A DNA stretch of 64,000 nucleotides from Nocardioides antri. GTDB lineage: Bacteria > Actinomycetota > Actinomycetes > Propionibacteriales > Nocardioidaceae. Shown here one piece after another: positions 14,699-24,671 of this stretch. Both the position numbers and the translations under genes were made by a program. Location of the stretch: NCBI RefSeq assembly GCF_008373765.1, contig NZ_VUJW01000008.1, forward strand, positions 124,001 through 188,000, written 5' to 3'. How positions within the stretch are numbered: the first letter of the stretch is position 1; every line of letters begins with the position of its first letter. Under the pieces are notes generated by a model. The model worked only from the letters and a program-made list of their open reading frames with translations. It searched no databases and was not told the DNA's origin.

Positions 14699-15409
14699 TC
14701 ACTTGCCGCGCAGGTTGCCGCGCATGCCCTTCATGCTGGTCGGCACCGGACCCCGGGGGAGCGGCACCTTCGGCCGCTGCGCGTCGAGCGCCTTGAGCCG
14801 GTTGATGATGTCGGTCTGCTCGGCCGGCTTGACCTGGCGGCCGAGCTTCTGGACGTGGCGCACCAGCTTCGGCAGCGGCACCTGGCCCTCGCCGGTGCCG
14901 ACGTAGACCTCGTGCACGGGGTAGTCGGCGGCGACCCGCTCGTGCTTCCTGCGCTCGCTGATCATCAGCTGGCGGAGCCGGTTGGGGTTGCCCTCGCCGA
15001 CCAGGACGATGCCCGGAGGCCCGACCACGCGGTGCACCATGTCCTGCTGCTTGGTGAAGCCGACGACCTCCTCGAGCTTCCAGCCGCGTCGCAGCATGGT
15101 GAGCGCGCGGGCGCCGGCGCCGACCTGACCCTCCATGCGGGCATAGGCCGCCTTCTGGGCCCTCCGGCTGAAGACGATCATCATGCCGAGGAAGCCGAAC
15201 AGCAGGCCGCCGACGACCGCCATGACCATCTCGATCACGCCGCCGCCGGGGAGCGCCCAGAAGATGCCGAAGCCGATGGCGCCGAAGAGGAGGAACGCGC
15301 CGAGCATCCACCAGCCGACGGCCCGGTCGACCTGCTTGGTCATCCGGAAGGTCTCGATGATCTGCCGGCGTCGGCTCATGGTCGACGGGTCCAGGGGCTG
15401 GTTCGACAT
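14699..15409 (-). CDS. DUF4191-family membrane protein
   Basis: 236 residues. After a basic start (SRRRQIIETFRMTKQVDR) come two membrane helices (VGWWMLGAFLLFGAIGFGIFW and MVMAVVGGLLFGFLGMMIVF), then a soluble domain with GVVLVGEGNP-like and RRKHERVAADYPVHEVYVG segments and a basic C-terminal tail. This is the layout of the actinobacterial DUF4191 family, whose function is not established. It lies between RDD (convergent) and lipA, upstream in the same direction with a 51-bp gap, which is the usual arrangement near lipA. Confidence 0.85.
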   Translation of the reverse strand: MSNQPLDPSTMSRRRQIIETFRMTKQVDRAVGWWMLGAFLLFGAIGFGIFWALPGGGVIEMVMAVVGGLLFGFLGMMIVFSRRAQKAAYARMEGQVGAGARALTMLRRGWKLEEVVGFTKQQDMVHRVVGPPGIVLVGEGNPNRLRQLMISERRKHERVAADYPVHEVYVGTGEGQVPLPKLVRHVQKLGRQVKPAEQTDIINRLKALDAQRPKVPLPRGPVPTSMKGMRGNLRGK

Positions 15410-15460
15410 CGCGGTGTGCTGCCTGCCTGACTTCTCTGCGGGTGTGCTGGTGGTGGGCGC

Positions 15461-16417
15461 TCAGGCCGAAGCCGTGGTGACGGAGCTCTCCGTGGCCCGG
15501 GCGTCCATCGCCTGACGGTACAGCCGACCGGCACGGTACGACGAACGCACGAGCGGTCCTGAGAGGACCCCGACGAACCCGATCTCGGTCGCCTCCTGCT
15601 GGAGCTCGACGAACTCCTCGGGCTTGACCCACCGCTCGACCGGGTGGTGCCGCACGGAGGGGCGGAGGTACTGGGTGATCGTGAGCAGCTCGGTGCCGGC
15701 GGCGTGGAGGTCGCGCATCGCCTGGCTGACCTCCGCAGCGGTCTCGCCCATGCCGAGGATGAGGTTGGACTTGGTGACCAGCCCGAACGCGCGGGCCTGG
15801 GTCAGCACGTCGAGGGAGCGGTCGTAGCGGAAGGCCGGCCGGATCCGCTTGAAGATCCGCGGCACGGTCTCGACGTTGTGGGCGAGCACCTCGGGCCGCG
15901 ACTCGAACACCTCGGCCAGCAGGTCGGGCTTGCCGTTGAAGTCGGGGATGAGGTTCTCCACGCCCGTGTCCGGGTTGAGCTCGTGGATGGCGCGCACGGT
16001 CTCGGCGTAGAGCCAGGCGCCGCCGTCGGCGAGGTCGTCGCGGGCGACGCCGGTGATCGTGGCGTAGCGCAGCTGCATCGAGCGCACCGACTCCGCGACG
16101 CGACGGGGCTCGTCCCGGTCGAGCGGCTGTGGCTTGCCGGTGTCGATCTGGCAGAAGTCGCAGCGCCGCGTGCACTGGTCGCCGCCGATGAGGAACGTCG
16201 CCTCGCGGTCCTCCCAGCACTCGAAGATGTTGGGGCAGCCCGCCTCCTGGCAGACCGTGTGCAGGCCCTCGGACTTCACCAGGCTCTGGAGCGCGGTGTA
16301 CTCCGGCCCCATCTTCGCCCGGGTCTTGATCCACGAGGGTTTCCGCTCGATCGGGGTCTCAGCGTTGCGGACCTCGAGACGGAGGAGCTTGCGGCCTTCG
16401 GGAACGGGGGCGGACAC
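15461..16417 (-). CDS. lipA: Lipoyl synthase (radical SAM)
   Basis: 318 residues from a GTG at 16417. It inserts two sulfurs into protein-bound octanoyl groups to make lipoyl cofactor. The auxiliary cluster cysteines are Cys56, Cys61 and Cys67 in [13 protein letters not shown]; the radical SAM cluster is Cys82, Cys86 and Cys89 (CTRRCDFC). The final RSSYRAG motif, whose Ser binds the auxiliary cluster, is present near the C-terminus. Clients in this window include the two lipoyl domains of SucB. lipB lies 2 kb upstream in the same direction, with an ABC exporter between them. Confidence 0.96.
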   Translation of the reverse strand: MSAPVPEGRKLLRLEVRNAETPIERKPSWIKTRAKMGPEYTALQSLVKSEGLHTVCQEAGCPNIFECWEDREATFLIGGDQCTRRCDFCQIDTGKPQPLDRDEPRRVAESVRSMQLRYATITGVARDDLADGGAWLYAETVRAIHELNPDTGVENLIPDFNGKPDLLAEVFESRPEVLAHNVETVPRIFKRIRPAFRYDRSLDVLTQARAFGLVTKSNLILGMGETAAEVSQAMRDLHAAGTELLTITQYLRPSVRHHPVERWVKPEEFVELQQEATEIGFVGVLSGPLVRSSYRAGRLYRQAMDARATESSVTTASA

Positions 16418-16459
16418 GCCCGCAAGAGTACCCCGCAGGGGGGCGAAGCCCCGCTTCGG

Positions 16460-17449
16460 TCAGGGCACGTCGCGACGCTGGAACGACGCCACCGAGGCGG
16501 TGGCGAACAGCACCAGGCCGACGCCGAGGAACCACAGCGCGCGGCCCAGCGGCAGGGTCCTCTCGACGCTGCAGGTCTCACCGGGAAGAGCCGCCTCGCC
16601 GGGGCACTGCACGTCCGCCCAGTAGGTCGCGCCGTCGAGGATGACCGCTGCGACGTTGAGGCCGGGGTTCCAGACCGAGCCGATCCCGACCACCGCGAGC
16701 ACGACGCCACCGGCGACGCTGGACGCGAGCAGGATGCCGAGCGCCGCCACCGTGCTGCGGAACAGCATGGTGAGGCCATAGCCGGCCAGCGCCGCGGCGG
16801 CAGCGACACCGGCGCCGCGCCAGCCACTCCGGAGGCAGTCGAGCAGCAGCCCGTCGCCGACGGGGAGATCGCGGGAGCGGGCGACCGCGCCGAGGAACAG
16901 CCAGTAGGCCGTGATGACGACGGCGGCGAACACCCCCGTCACCGCCGTCACGACGACCGCCTTGGCGGCCCAGACCAGCGGACGTCGTGGCTCGAAGAGC
17001 AGCTGGTTGCTGACCGATCCGCTCGCCCAGTCGTGCCCGGCGAACGTCGTGCCCGCCAGCATCATCAGGATCGCCAGCACGATCACGACGGCGAGCCCGG
17101 ACCCGCTGTCCCGCTCCTCGACGAGCTGCAGCTCGTTCCACCAGAGGTAGTTGTGGATGGTCATGCCCATCGACTCCGCGCACGACTGCTCGACGTCCGG
17201 GCCCGGCTCGACCCCCCAGCGACCCGGGTTGGCCTCGCACTTCGCGAGCTGCTTCTGGAACCACGGGGATTCCATCTCCTGCTCGAGGGAGCGCTCGGCG
17301 TTGGCGATCTCGGCAGGGGAAGGAGGCCGGGAGTTGAGGACGGTGGCGACGCCGATCACAGTCGGGATCGCGACCGCCACCACGAGCAGCACGAGCACCG
17401 CCCGCCGGGAGAGGAGCCGGGTCAGCTCGACGCGGAGGAGGCGCGTCAT
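16460..17449 (-). CDS. ABC-2 type exporter permease
   Basis: 329 residues; the ATG at 17449 overlaps the stop of the ATPase gene (ATGA). It has about six membrane helices: one near the N-terminus (AVLVLLVVAVAIPTVIGVA), a large extracellular loop with Cys, Trp and charged residues (about 45-110), and five more including LAVVIVLAILMMLAGTTF and ALGILLASSVAGGVVLAVV. It would form the channel with the ATPase encoded upstream. The substrate is unknown. A short GC hairpin at 16440-16452 follows the gene. Confidence 0.88.
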   Translation of the reverse strand: MTRLLRVELTRLLSRRAVLVLLVVAVAIPTVIGVATVLNSRPPSPAEIANAERSLEQEMESPWFQKQLAKCEANPGRWGVEPGPDVEQSCAESMGMTIHNYLWWNELQLVEERDSGSGLAVVIVLAILMMLAGTTFAGHDWASGSVSNQLLFEPRRPLVWAAKAVVVTAVTGVFAAVVITAYWLFLGAVARSRDLPVGDGLLLDCLRSGWRGAGVAAAAALAGYGLTMLFRSTVAALGILLASSVAGGVVLAVVGIGSVWNPGLNVAAVILDGATYWADVQCPGEAALPGETCSVERTLPLGRALWFLGVGLVLFATASVASFQRRDVP

Positions 17450-18384
17450 GCCACTGCCTCCTCTGCGTCCTGGCCGAGCTGCTCACCCTCGGTGAGCTGG
17501 AGGAAGTAGGCCTCCAGGTCGGCGCGGAGCGGGGTCAGCTCGGTCAGCCAGATCCCGGCCTCACCGAGCACCCGAGTGAGGTCCGCGGGTCGGTCGGCGT
17601 CGACGTGGAGCTCGCCGTCGATGGCCGCCGGCGCGAAGCCGGCCCGGGCGAGGACGTGCGCGGCCGCGGTGGGGTCCGGCACGGAGACGCGGTACGACGT
17701 ACCCATGCCGAGCAGCTCGTCGACGGTGCCGGACGCCAGCAGCCGGCCGTTGCCGATGATCGTCGCCGAGGTGCAGACCTGCTGGACCTCGGCCAGGATG
17801 TGCGAGCTCAGCAGCACGGTCACGCCGGAGTCTCCGAGGTCGCGGATGGTCTCGCGGATCTCGCGGATGCCGGCCGGGTCGAGGCCGTTGGTGGGCTCGT
17901 CGAGGATCAGCAGGTCGGGCTGCTTGAGGAGCGTGGCCGCGATCGCCAGCCTCTGCTTCATGCCGAGCGAGTAGGACTTGTAGCGGTCCTTCTCGCGGCC
18001 GATCAGCTTGACCGTCTCGATCGCCGCGTCCACCCGCCCGGCCGGGGCGCCGATCGCGCCCGCCAGCAGCTGCAGGTTGCGCCGCCCGGTGAAGTTGGGG
18101 GAGAACTTCGGCGACTCGACGACGGCGCCGACGCGTCCGATCACCTGCGGCAGATGGCGTGGCACCGGCTGGCCGAACAGCTTCATGGTCCCGCGGGTCG
18201 GTCGGGCCAGGCCGAGCAGCATCCGGATGGTCGTGGTCTTGCCGGACCCGTTGGGGCCGAGGAAGCCGTGCACCCCGCCGGCGGGCACCGCCAGGTCCAG
18301 GTTGTGTACGGCGACCCGCAGGCCGCCGCGCAGGCTGCGGAACTCCTTCCGCAGGCCGGTCGTCTCGATGACCAGGTCGCTCAC
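17446..18384 (-). CDS. ABC transporter ATP-binding protein
   Basis: 312 residues from a GTG at 18384. It has all ABC ATPase motifs: Walker A GPNGSGKTT, signature SLGMKQRLAIA, Walker B LLILDEPTNGLD and an H-loop SSHILAE. The C-terminal 90 residues are the extra domain typical of ABC-2 drug or lantibiotic exporter ATPases (SYRVSVPDPTAAAHVLARAG). It is translationally coupled to the permease. No two-component or resistance gene is adjacent, so the substrate cannot be inferred. Confidence 0.92.
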   Translation of the reverse strand: MSDLVIETTGLRKEFRSLRGGLRVAVHNLDLAVPAGGVHGFLGPNGSGKTTTIRMLLGLARPTRGTMKLFGQPVPRHLPQVIGRVGAVVESPKFSPNFTGRRNLQLLAGAIGAPAGRVDAAIETVKLIGREKDRYKSYSLGMKQRLAIAATLLKQPDLLILDEPTNGLDPAGIREIRETIRDLGDSGVTVLLSSHILAEVQQVCTSATIIGNGRLLASGTVDELLGMGTSYRVSVPDPTAAAHVLARAGFAPAAIDGELHVDADRPADLTRVLGEAGIWLTELTPLRADLEAYFLQLTEGEQLGQDAEEAVA

Positions 18385-18489
18385 CCGATGTCCCTCTTTC
18401 TGTCGCCCCCTCCGGATGGTCAGACGATGGGACCACGCCGAATGGTTGGGTGGCGGGCGCGACGCGCGGGCAGGTCGCCGCGGATCTGG

Positions 18490-19221
18490 TCAGGCCGAGG
18501 GGGCCAGCAGCGGGATCTTCGGGGTCCGGCCGGGCTCGGGGCGGGGCTCGTAGTCGGGCGTGGCGTCGTAGGGCTGCCAGGCGAGGAGCTCGCCCAGGTG
18601 CCGGCGCACCGACGGCAGCACGTCGACGACCGTGACGTCGCGGCCGAGCTCGTTGGTGAGGGAGGTGACGCCGGCGTCGGCGATGCCGCACGGGACGAAC
18701 CGGTCGTACCACCCCAGGTCGACGTCGCAGTTGAGCGCGAACCCGTGCATCGTCACGCCGCGGCTGACGCGGATGCCGATGGCGGCGATCTTGCGCTCCG
18801 GGCCCCGCGCGTCGGCCTGGAGCCAGACGCCGCTGCGGCCGGGCACGCGGGCGGTGGTGACGCCGAGGTCGGCGCAGACCGCGATCAGCGCCTCCTCGAC
18901 CCGGCGGACGTAGTCGACCACCTTGACGTGGTCGGGGAGCCGGACGATGGGGTAGCCGACCAGCTGGCCAGGGCCGTGGAAGGTGATCTTGCCGCCGCGG
19001 TCGACGTCGATGACGGCCGCACCTCCCGGGTCGGCGGGGCGCTCGTGCGGGGCGGTGCGCTTGCCGGCGGTGAAGACCGGCGGGTGCTCGAGCAGCAGCA
19101 CGGTGCCGGGACGGTCGCCCGCGGTGACCTGCTCGTGCACGCGACGCTGGAGGTCCCAGGCGGCGAGGTAGTCGATCGCGTCGGCACCGAGGCCGGCTTC
19201 CTGGAACTGCAGGTCGGTCAC
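18490..19221 (-). CDS. lipB: Octanoyltransferase
   Basis: 243 residues from the GTG at 19221; a longer frame upstream is Arg/Pro-rich and overlaps the divergent gene. LipB moves octanoate from acyl carrier protein to lipoyl domains, the step before LipA. Visible motifs: [27 protein letters not shown] (substrate pocket), the catalytic Lys in [10 protein letters not shown] and the catalytic Cys in [15 protein letters not shown]. The C-terminal tail, rich in Pro and Arg, is variable in the family. It lies upstream of the ABC genes and lipA in the same direction. Confidence 0.95.
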   Translation of the reverse strand: MTDLQFQEAGLGADAIDYLAAWDLQRRVHEQVTAGDRPGTVLLLEHPPVFTAGKRTAPHERPADPGGAAVIDVDRGGKITFHGPGQLVGYPIVRLPDHVKVVDYVRRVEEALIAVCADLGVTTARVPGRSGVWLQADARGPERKIAAIGIRVSRGVTMHGFALNCDVDLGWYDRFVPCGIADAGVTSLTNELGRDVTVVDVLPSVRRHLGELLAWQPYDATPDYEPRPEPGRTPKIPLLAPSA

Positions 19222-19292
19222 GGGATCGAGGGTACTCGGAGCCTGTGGACAGCCGGATGCGTCGTCGCCCTCCGCGGGATAGGACTGACGGC

Positions 19293-19910
19293 ATGACGAC
19301 GGACCCCGACGCGTGCGCCGCGTCGCCGCCCCAGCTCCGGGTGACCCTCGCGGTCGCCACGGTGATCGTGGTGGCAGTGGTCGTGCTGGTCGTGACCGGG
19401 CTGCTGCGGTCGACACCGGGGGACGACCGCAGCAGCCCTTCCCCGGTCGTAGCGCCGCGGCTGGCCGGGTCGGTGACGATGACCGAGGCGGTGGCGTCGC
19501 TCGCAGTGCTGCGTGACTGGGACCGTGCCCGGTCAGCGGCGTGGGCGCGCGGTGACGTCGCGGCGCTGCGGCGCATCTACCTCCCGGGGTCGGCCGTGGG
19601 GGTCCGCGACGTCGCCATGCTCCGCCGGTGGATGGAGCGCGGCCTCCGGGTGCGACGGATGACGATGCAGGTGCACTCCGTCCAGCTGCGGGTGCGCACC
19701 GAGCGGCGGATCGTGCTCCTCGTCACCGATCGTCTGGCCGACGCGGTCGCCGTGCCGTTCGGCCGGGGCGAGCCGCAAGCGCTGCCGCAGGACGGGCTGA
19801 CCACCCGGCGGCTGGAGTTCCGGCTCGCGCGGGACGGGTGGGCGCTCGCCGCCGTCTACGAGAGACCGCTCGCCAGCACCGCGGTGACGTCGGGGTCGGC
19901 GAACTGGTAG
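19293..19910 (+). CDS. Single-pass membrane-anchored extracellular protein with NTF2-like body
   Basis: 205 residues from ATG 19293. A strong membrane helix ([22 protein letters not shown], about residues 17-38) is followed by a Ser/Pro-rich linker and a soluble domain of about 130 residues. That domain begins [35 protein letters not shown], the helix pattern of SnoaL/NTF2-like folds, followed by long beta strands ([32 protein letters not shown]). The function is unknown. It is divergent from lipB, and its last 55 bases overlap the convergent SDR gene. Confidence 0.65.
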   Translation: MTTDPDACAASPPQLRVTLAVATVIVVAVVVLVVTGLLRSTPGDDRSSPSPVVAPRLAGSVTMTEAVASLAVLRDWDRARSAAWARGDVAALRRIYLPGSAVGVRDVAMLRRWMERGLRVRRMTMQVHSVQLRVRTERRIVLLVTDRLADAVAVPFGRGEPQALPQDGLTTRRLEFRLARDGWALAAVYERPLASTAVTSGSANW

Positions 19911-20752
19911 CCCAGGTCCAGCAGGGCCTGCGGACGGGTGTTGAGCGAGCCGAGCAGCTCCGACGCGGCCCGACCGGCGCCGAGCTTGATGACCGGGCCG
20001 GGCACGGTTGCGAACGCCGGCCGGTGGAGCGCGCTGGCGAGCGCCCTGGTGAACTCGGCGTTGGTCGGCGTCTCCACGCAGGTCATGTTGACGGGGCCGG
20101 AGACGATCGGGTGCTCGGCGAGGTACGCCGCCGCGCCCACCCAGTCGCCCAGCGAGATCATCGGCATGTGCTGCCGGCCGCTCCCGATCCGCCCGCCGAG
20201 ACCGGCCTTGAAGAGCAGCCGCAGCTGCTGGAGCGGCGGGGCGGAGCGATCCATGATCGGCGACGTGCGCAGGAAGACGACCCGCGCGCCGGCGTCGACG
20301 GCAGGCTGCGCCGCCGCCTGCCACTCGCGGCACACCGACGTCATCAGGGAGTGGCCGCGGCTGTCGGCCGCCTCGGTGAGCTGGGCCGGCCCGTGGTCGC
20401 CGTACCAAGCCACGGCGTTGCCGGCGAGGAACGCCGGCGGCTCGGGCGCCGCCGCGATCGCGCCCGCCAGGACCTCGGTCGTCCGCACCCGCGACTCGCG
20501 CAGCGCGGTCGCCCACTTCTGCGAGTGCGGGTTGCCGAGGGTCGGTGAGCCGGCGAGGTTGACCACGAGGTCCGCGCCGGCGACGAGGGCGCGGTCGACC
20601 TTCCCCTCGTAGGGGTCCCAGCTGGACTCGTCCGGTCGCTCGGACGGACGCCGCACGAGGGCGGTGACCGAGTGACCGCGCCGATCGAGCTCGGCCGTCA
20701 GGTGAGTGCCGAGGAAGCCCGAGCTGCCGGCCATGACCACGTGGAGTCCCAT
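19856..20752 (-). CDS. SDR-type epimerase, TIGR01777 (YfcH-like) family
   Basis: 298 residues from ATG 20752 (a GTG three codons earlier is possible). The Rossmann fold starts with VVMAGSSGFLGTHL, a glycine-rich NAD(P)-binding motif; family marks are DLVVNLAGSPT, NAVAWYGDHGP in the active-site region, RTSPIMDRSAPPLQQLRLLFKAGLGG and SLGDWVGAAAYLAEH. The C-terminal DUF1731-like region is shown by RALASALHRPAFATVPGPVIKL. The catalytic YxxxK is not clear, as is common in this family. It converges with the 19293-19910 gene with a 55-bp overlap. Confidence 0.88.
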   Translation of the reverse strand: MGLHVVMAGSSGFLGTHLTAELDRRGHSVTALVRRPSERPDESSWDPYEGKVDRALVAGADLVVNLAGSPTLGNPHSQKWATALRESRVRTTEVLAGAIAAAPEPPAFLAGNAVAWYGDHGPAQLTEAADSRGHSLMTSVCREWQAAAQPAVDAGARVVFLRTSPIMDRSAPPLQQLRLLFKAGLGGRIGSGRQHMPMISLGDWVGAAAYLAEHPIVSGPVNMTCVETPTNAEFTRALASALHRPAFATVPGPVIKLGAGRAASELLGSLNTRPQALLDLGYQFADPDVTAVLASGLS

Positions 20753-20816
20753 GTCACCCACCCTGTCACGCAGTGCGCGAGCACCCGGGGGTCACGGGTT
20801 TCGAGGAGCGTCGGCC

Positions 20817-22643
20817 TCAGACCTCGAACTGGCCGGCCTCGAGGCGCTTCTTGACCTCCTGGAGGAAGCGGCCGGCGTCGGCGCCGTCGACCAGGCGGTG
20901 GTCGTAGGTCAGCGCGAGGTGGACCATGTGGCGCACCGCGATGGTCTCGCCGAGGTCCTCGTCGTCGATGACGACCGGGCGCTTCACCACGGCGCCGGGC
21001 CCGAGGATCGCGACCTGCGGCTGGTTGATGATCGGGGTGTCCCACAGGGCGCCCACGCTGCCGAGGTTGGTGATCGTGAAGGTGCCGCCGGAGAGCTCGT
21101 CGGGTCCGATCTTGTTGCTGCGGGTGCGGCCGGCCACGTCGGCGATCTTCTTCGCCAGCCCCGAGACCGAGAGGTCGCCGGCGTCCTTGACGACCGGCGT
21201 GAGCAGTCCCTTCTCGGTGTCGACCGCGAACGCGATGTTCTCGCGGTCGTGGTAGGTCACCTCGCCCTTCTCCAGGTCGATGGTGGCGTTGAGCGACGGG
21301 TGCTGCTTCAGGGCGTCGATCGCGGCCTTCGCGAAGAACGGCAGGTAGCTGAGCTTCACGCCCTCCCGGGCCTGGAAGTCAGCCTTCGTCGCCTCGCGCA
21401 GCCGCGCGATGTTGGTGACGTCGACCTCGATCACCTGGGTGAGCTGCGCCGATGTCTGGAGCGACTCGACCATCCGCTGGGCGATGATCTTGCGCAGGCG
21501 GCTGACCGGGACGGTCTGGCCGCGCAGCGGCGAGGGCGAGGCCGACGCCGCAGGCGCGGGGGCGGAGGAAGCAGCCGGGGCCGCGGCCGCGGGCGCCGCC
21601 GGGGCAGCGGCGGCCTTCTGGGCCTCCGCGGCGTCGAGGACGTCCTGCTTGCGGATCCGGCCGCCGACGCCGCGGCCCTTGACGGTGGCGAGGTCCACGC
21701 CGTGCTGGGCGGCCAGCTTGCGGACCAGGGGCGTGACGTAGCCGGGGCCGTCTCCGCCGCCGGCAGGAGCCGGAGCGGAAGGTGCAGCGTGCTGCTGCGG
21801 GGCAGGAGCAGGCTCGGGAGCCTTCTCCTGGGCGGGGGCCTGCTGCTGGGCCGGGGCTTCCTGCTGCTGGGCCGGAGCCTGCTCCTCCTGCTGGGCCGGA
21901 GCCTGCTCCTCCTGCTGGGGGGCCTGCTCCTCCTGCTGGGGCGGCGCCTCCTGCTGGGCCGGAGCCTCCGAGGGGGAGCCGGACCCGACGATGGCGAGCA
22001 CGGCGCCGACCTCGACGGTCTCGTCCTCGGAGGCCTTGATCTCGAGCAGGGTGCCGGCCACGGGCGACGGGATCTCGGTGTCGACCTTGTCGGTCGAGAC
22101 CTCGAGCAGCGCCTCGTCGACGGCCACCTCGTCGCCGACCTGCTTCAGCCAGCGGGTGACGGTGCCCTCGGTGACGGACTCACCGAGCGCCGGCAGCGTG
22201 ACGGGAGTGCCGTCCGCGGAACCACCGGACGACGGCTGCGCCTCGGCAGCCGGGGCCTCGGGCGCTGACGGCTGCTCGGCCTGGGCGGGCTCCTGCGCAG
22301 CGGGCTCGGGCTCGGGGGCCGACTCCTCGGCCGGAGCCTCCTGCGCCGGTGCCTCCTCGGCGGGAGCCTCCTCGGCCGGGGCCTCGCCGCCGCCGGAACC
22401 CTCACCCGCGTCGCCGATCAGCGCGAGCACGGCGCCGACCTCGACGGTCTCGTCCTCGGAGGCCTTGATCTCCACGAGGGTGCCGGCCACGGGCGACGGG
22501 ATCTCGGTGTCGACCTTGTCGGTCGAGACCTCGAGCAGCGCCTCGTCGACGGCGACCTCGTCGCCGACCTGCTTCAGCCAGCGGGTGACGGTGCCTTCGG
22601 TGACGGACTCGCCGAGTGCCGGGAGGGTGACTTCGGTGGCCAT
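20817..22643 (-). CDS. sucB: Dihydrolipoamide acyltransferase E2 with two lipoyl domains
   Basis: 608 residues from the ATG at 22643. It is the E2 core of a 2-oxo-acid dehydrogenase, in actinobacteria usually serving pyruvate and 2-oxoglutarate dehydrogenases. Two nearly identical lipoyl domains occupy residues 1-78 and 147-224, with lipoylated Lys43 and Lys186 in [12 protein letters not shown]. Linkers are Glu/Ala/Pro-rich and then Gln/Glu/Ala/Pro repeats. The peripheral-subunit-binding domain is [22 protein letters not shown]. The catalytic domain ends with His582 in [11 protein letters not shown]. The gene follows lpdA by 38 bp, so E3 and E2 are probably one transcript. lipA and lipB nearby supply the cofactor. 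Confidence 0.95.
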   Translation of the reverse strand: MATEVTLPALGESVTEGTVTRWLKQVGDEVAVDEALLEVSTDKVDTEIPSPVAGTLVEIKASEDETVEVGAVLALIGDAGEGSGGGEAPAEEAPAEEAPAQEAPAEESAPEPEPAAQEPAQAEQPSAPEAPAAEAQPSSGGSADGTPVTLPALGESVTEGTVTRWLKQVGDEVAVDEALLEVSTDKVDTEIPSPVAGTLLEIKASEDETVEVGAVLAIVGSGSPSEAPAQQEAPPQQEEQAPQQEEQAPAQQEEQAPAQQQEAPAQQQAPAQEKAPEPAPAPQQHAAPSAPAPAGGGDGPGYVTPLVRKLAAQHGVDLATVKGRGVGGRIRKQDVLDAAEAQKAAAAPAAPAAAAPAASSAPAPAASASPSPLRGQTVPVSRLRKIIAQRMVESLQTSAQLTQVIEVDVTNIARLREATKADFQAREGVKLSYLPFFAKAAIDALKQHPSLNATIDLEKGEVTYHDRENIAFAVDTEKGLLTPVVKDAGDLSVSGLAKKIADVAGRTRSNKIGPDELSGGTFTITNLGSVGALWDTPIINQPQVAILGPGAVVKRPVVIDDEDLGETIAVRHMVHLALTYDHRLVDGADAGRFLQEVKKRLEAGQFEV

Positions 22644-22681
22644 GGAATCCTCGTCCTCGTTTGTGTTTCGGTGACTTGTGG

Positions 22682-24097
22682 TCAGCTGTGGGTGTGCAGG
22701 GGCTTGCCGGCCAGGGCGAGGAACGCCTCGCCGATGGCCTCGTGCTGGGTCGGGTGCGCGTGCACCAGGGGCGCGACGTCGTCGGGGTGCGCCTCCCAGC
22801 CGTAGACGAGCTGGGCCTCGCCGATCAGCTCGCCAACCCGCTCGCCGACGAGGTGGACGCCGACGACCGGGCCGTCGACCTGGCGGACCAGCTTGACGAA
22901 CCCCTGGGTGCGGAGGATCTGCGACCTGCCGTTGCCGGCGAGGTCGTAGGTCAACGTGGTGACGGCGTCGTCGCCATACTCCTCCTTGGCCTGCTCCTCG
23001 GTGAGTCCGACGGACGCGACCTCGGGCCGCGAGTAGGTGACCCGCGGGATGCCGCGCTCGTCGATCGGGCGCGGGCTCAGGCCGGCGATCTGCTCGGCCA
23101 CGAAGATGCCCTGCTGGAAGCCGCGGTGCGCGAGCTGGAGACCGGGGACGATGTCGCCGACCGCCCACACGCCGTCGACGCCGGTGCGGCAGTGGTCGTC
23201 GACGGTGACGAAACCGCGGTCGAGAGTGACGCCCTGCTCGGCGTAGCCCAGCCCGTCGGTGCGGGGGACCCGGCCGACGGCGACGAGGAGCACGTCGGCG
23301 CGCAGCTCGGTGTCGTCCGACAGCGTGACGACGACACCGCCGCCGTCGTCATCCGAGGCAGTGGTGACGGCGGTGACCGACGTGCCGGTGCGCGAGGTGA
23401 TGCCGCGACGGCGGAACGCCCGCTCCAGCGCGGCCGAGGACGCGGCGTCCTCGGGCGGCAGCAGCCGGGGGAGCGCCTCGACGATGGTGACGTCGGCGCC
23501 GAAGCTGCGCCACACGCTCGCGAACTCACAACCGATGACGCCTCCGCCGAGCACGATCGCCGAGGAGGGGACGCGGTCGAGCCGTAGTGCGTCGTCGGAG
23601 GTCAGGACCCGGCTGCCGTCGATCTCGATGCCAGGCAGCAGCCGCGGCGCGGAGCCGGTGGCGAGCACGACGTCGCGGCCGGTCAGGGTCACTGGGCCAT
23701 GAGGACCCTCGACCGTCACCTCACGCGGCCCCGTCAGCGTGCCGCGGCCCTCCACGACGCGGATGCCGCGGCTCTTCACCAGGCCGGTCAGCCCCTTGAA
23801 GAGACGGCTGACCACGCCGTCGGCGTAGCCGAGCACGCCGGCGGCATCGATGCCGTCGAACTTCGCCAGCACGCCGAAGCTGTCCGCCTCGCGCGTCGCG
23901 TCCGCGATCTCGGCCGCGTGCAGCAGCGCCTTCGTAGGGATGCAGCCGACGTGGAGGCAGGTGCCTCCGAGCTTCGCCTGCTCGACGAGCGCCACGCTGA
24001 GACCCAGCTGGGCGGCGCGGAGAGCACAGGCGTAGCCGCCCGACCCCGCGCCCAGGATAAGAACGTCGACCACGTTGTCGCCGTCGGCCTCGGCCAC
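22682..24097 (-). CDS. lpdA: Dihydrolipoamide dehydrogenase E3
   Basis: 471 residues from the GTG at 24097, with GGAGG seven bases upstream. FAD- and NAD-binding disulfide reductase that reoxidises lipoyl groups on E2. Motifs: FAD-binding [21 protein letters not shown], redox-active cysteines in [19 protein letters not shown]-binding [16 protein letters not shown], second FAD motif VWAVGDIV, and the catalytic His-Glu pair in [18 protein letters not shown]. All are intact. It precedes sucB and is separated by 173 bp from the divergent gene at 24271, a space that should hold the promoter. Confidence 0.96.
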   Translation of the reverse strand: MAEADGDNVVDVLILGAGSGGYACALRAAQLGLSVALVEQAKLGGTCLHVGCIPTKALLHAAEIADATREADSFGVLAKFDGIDAAGVLGYADGVVSRLFKGLTGLVKSRGIRVVEGRGTLTGPREVTVEGPHGPVTLTGRDVVLATGSAPRLLPGIEIDGSRVLTSDDALRLDRVPSSAIVLGGGVIGCEFASVWRSFGADVTIVEALPRLLPPEDAASSAALERAFRRRGITSRTGTSVTAVTTASDDDGGGVVVTLSDDTELRADVLLVAVGRVPRTDGLGYAEQGVTLDRGFVTVDDHCRTGVDGVWAVGDIVPGLQLAHRGFQQGIFVAEQIAGLSPRPIDERGIPRVTYSRPEVASVGLTEEQAKEEYGDDAVTTLTYDLAGNGRSQILRTQGFVKLVRQVDGPVVGVHLVGERVGELIGEAQLVYGWEAHPDDVAPLVHAHPTQHEAIGEAFLALAGKPLHTHS

Positions 24098-24270
24098 CGC
24101 TCGTCCTCCCTCTCGTTCGGGTGCGGCGCCCATCCTTGCACCACCCGCGTTGCTCAGCGCAACGGCCTTCGTACTGACGGGTAGCGATCCCGCCCGGCGG
24201 TGGTCCTGGCGCGTGGAGCCCGATCGTGGTTCGCCGCACGACCCTGGCCCGATCGGGCACACTGGGCCGC

Positions 24271-24663
24271 ATGGGCTTGTGGAGCCGGTTCCGGAAGGGA
24301 CCGAAGATGAGCGGGCCGGCGCGTGATGCGGCCCGCACCGGGTCGACGCGCGTCCGCGCCGCGGACAAGGTCGACGAGGCGCACCTGCACGAGTGGGTCG
24401 GCGCCCGCCGTGGGGTCGAGGGCTTCGTCGAGCCCCGCACCGCGGTCAGCGAGGTGACCCTGCTCCTGGTCGCCCACGACGGCGAGTGGACGCGCCGCCG
24501 GGTGCCCGGCGTGAAGTGGGCCCATGACTTCTGCAACCGCCACCAGGTGCCGTCGTACGACGCCGCCGTGGTCGGCATCCCGCAGCGGATGCGCGACTAC
24601 AACTCCCGGATGAAGAAGCAGAAGGCCGCCGACTACGAGCAGTACAAGCCGCGCGAGACCTGA
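24271..24663 (+). CDS. Conserved actinobacterial protein, unknown function
   Basis: 130 residues from ATG 24271; a GTG at 24226 is possible but the sequence before 24271 is Arg/Ser-rich. It begins GLWSRFRKGPKMSG, then a helical body (DEAHLHEWVGARRGVEGFVEP) and a beta region (VSEVTLLLVAHDGEWTRRRVPGVKWAHDFCNRHQVPSYDAAVVGIPQRMRDYN) typical of small oxidoreductase-like proteins seen beside pepA and lpd in actinobacteria. No active site is recognised. It ends 8 bases before the pepA stop (convergent). Confidence 0.7.
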   Translation: MGLWSRFRKGPKMSGPARDAARTGSTRVRAADKVDEAHLHEWVGARRGVEGFVEPRTAVSEVTLLLVAHDGEWTRRRVPGVKWAHDFCNRHQVPSYDAAVVGIPQRMRDYNSRMKKQKAADYEQYKPRET

Positions 24664-24671
24664 CCCGAGGG

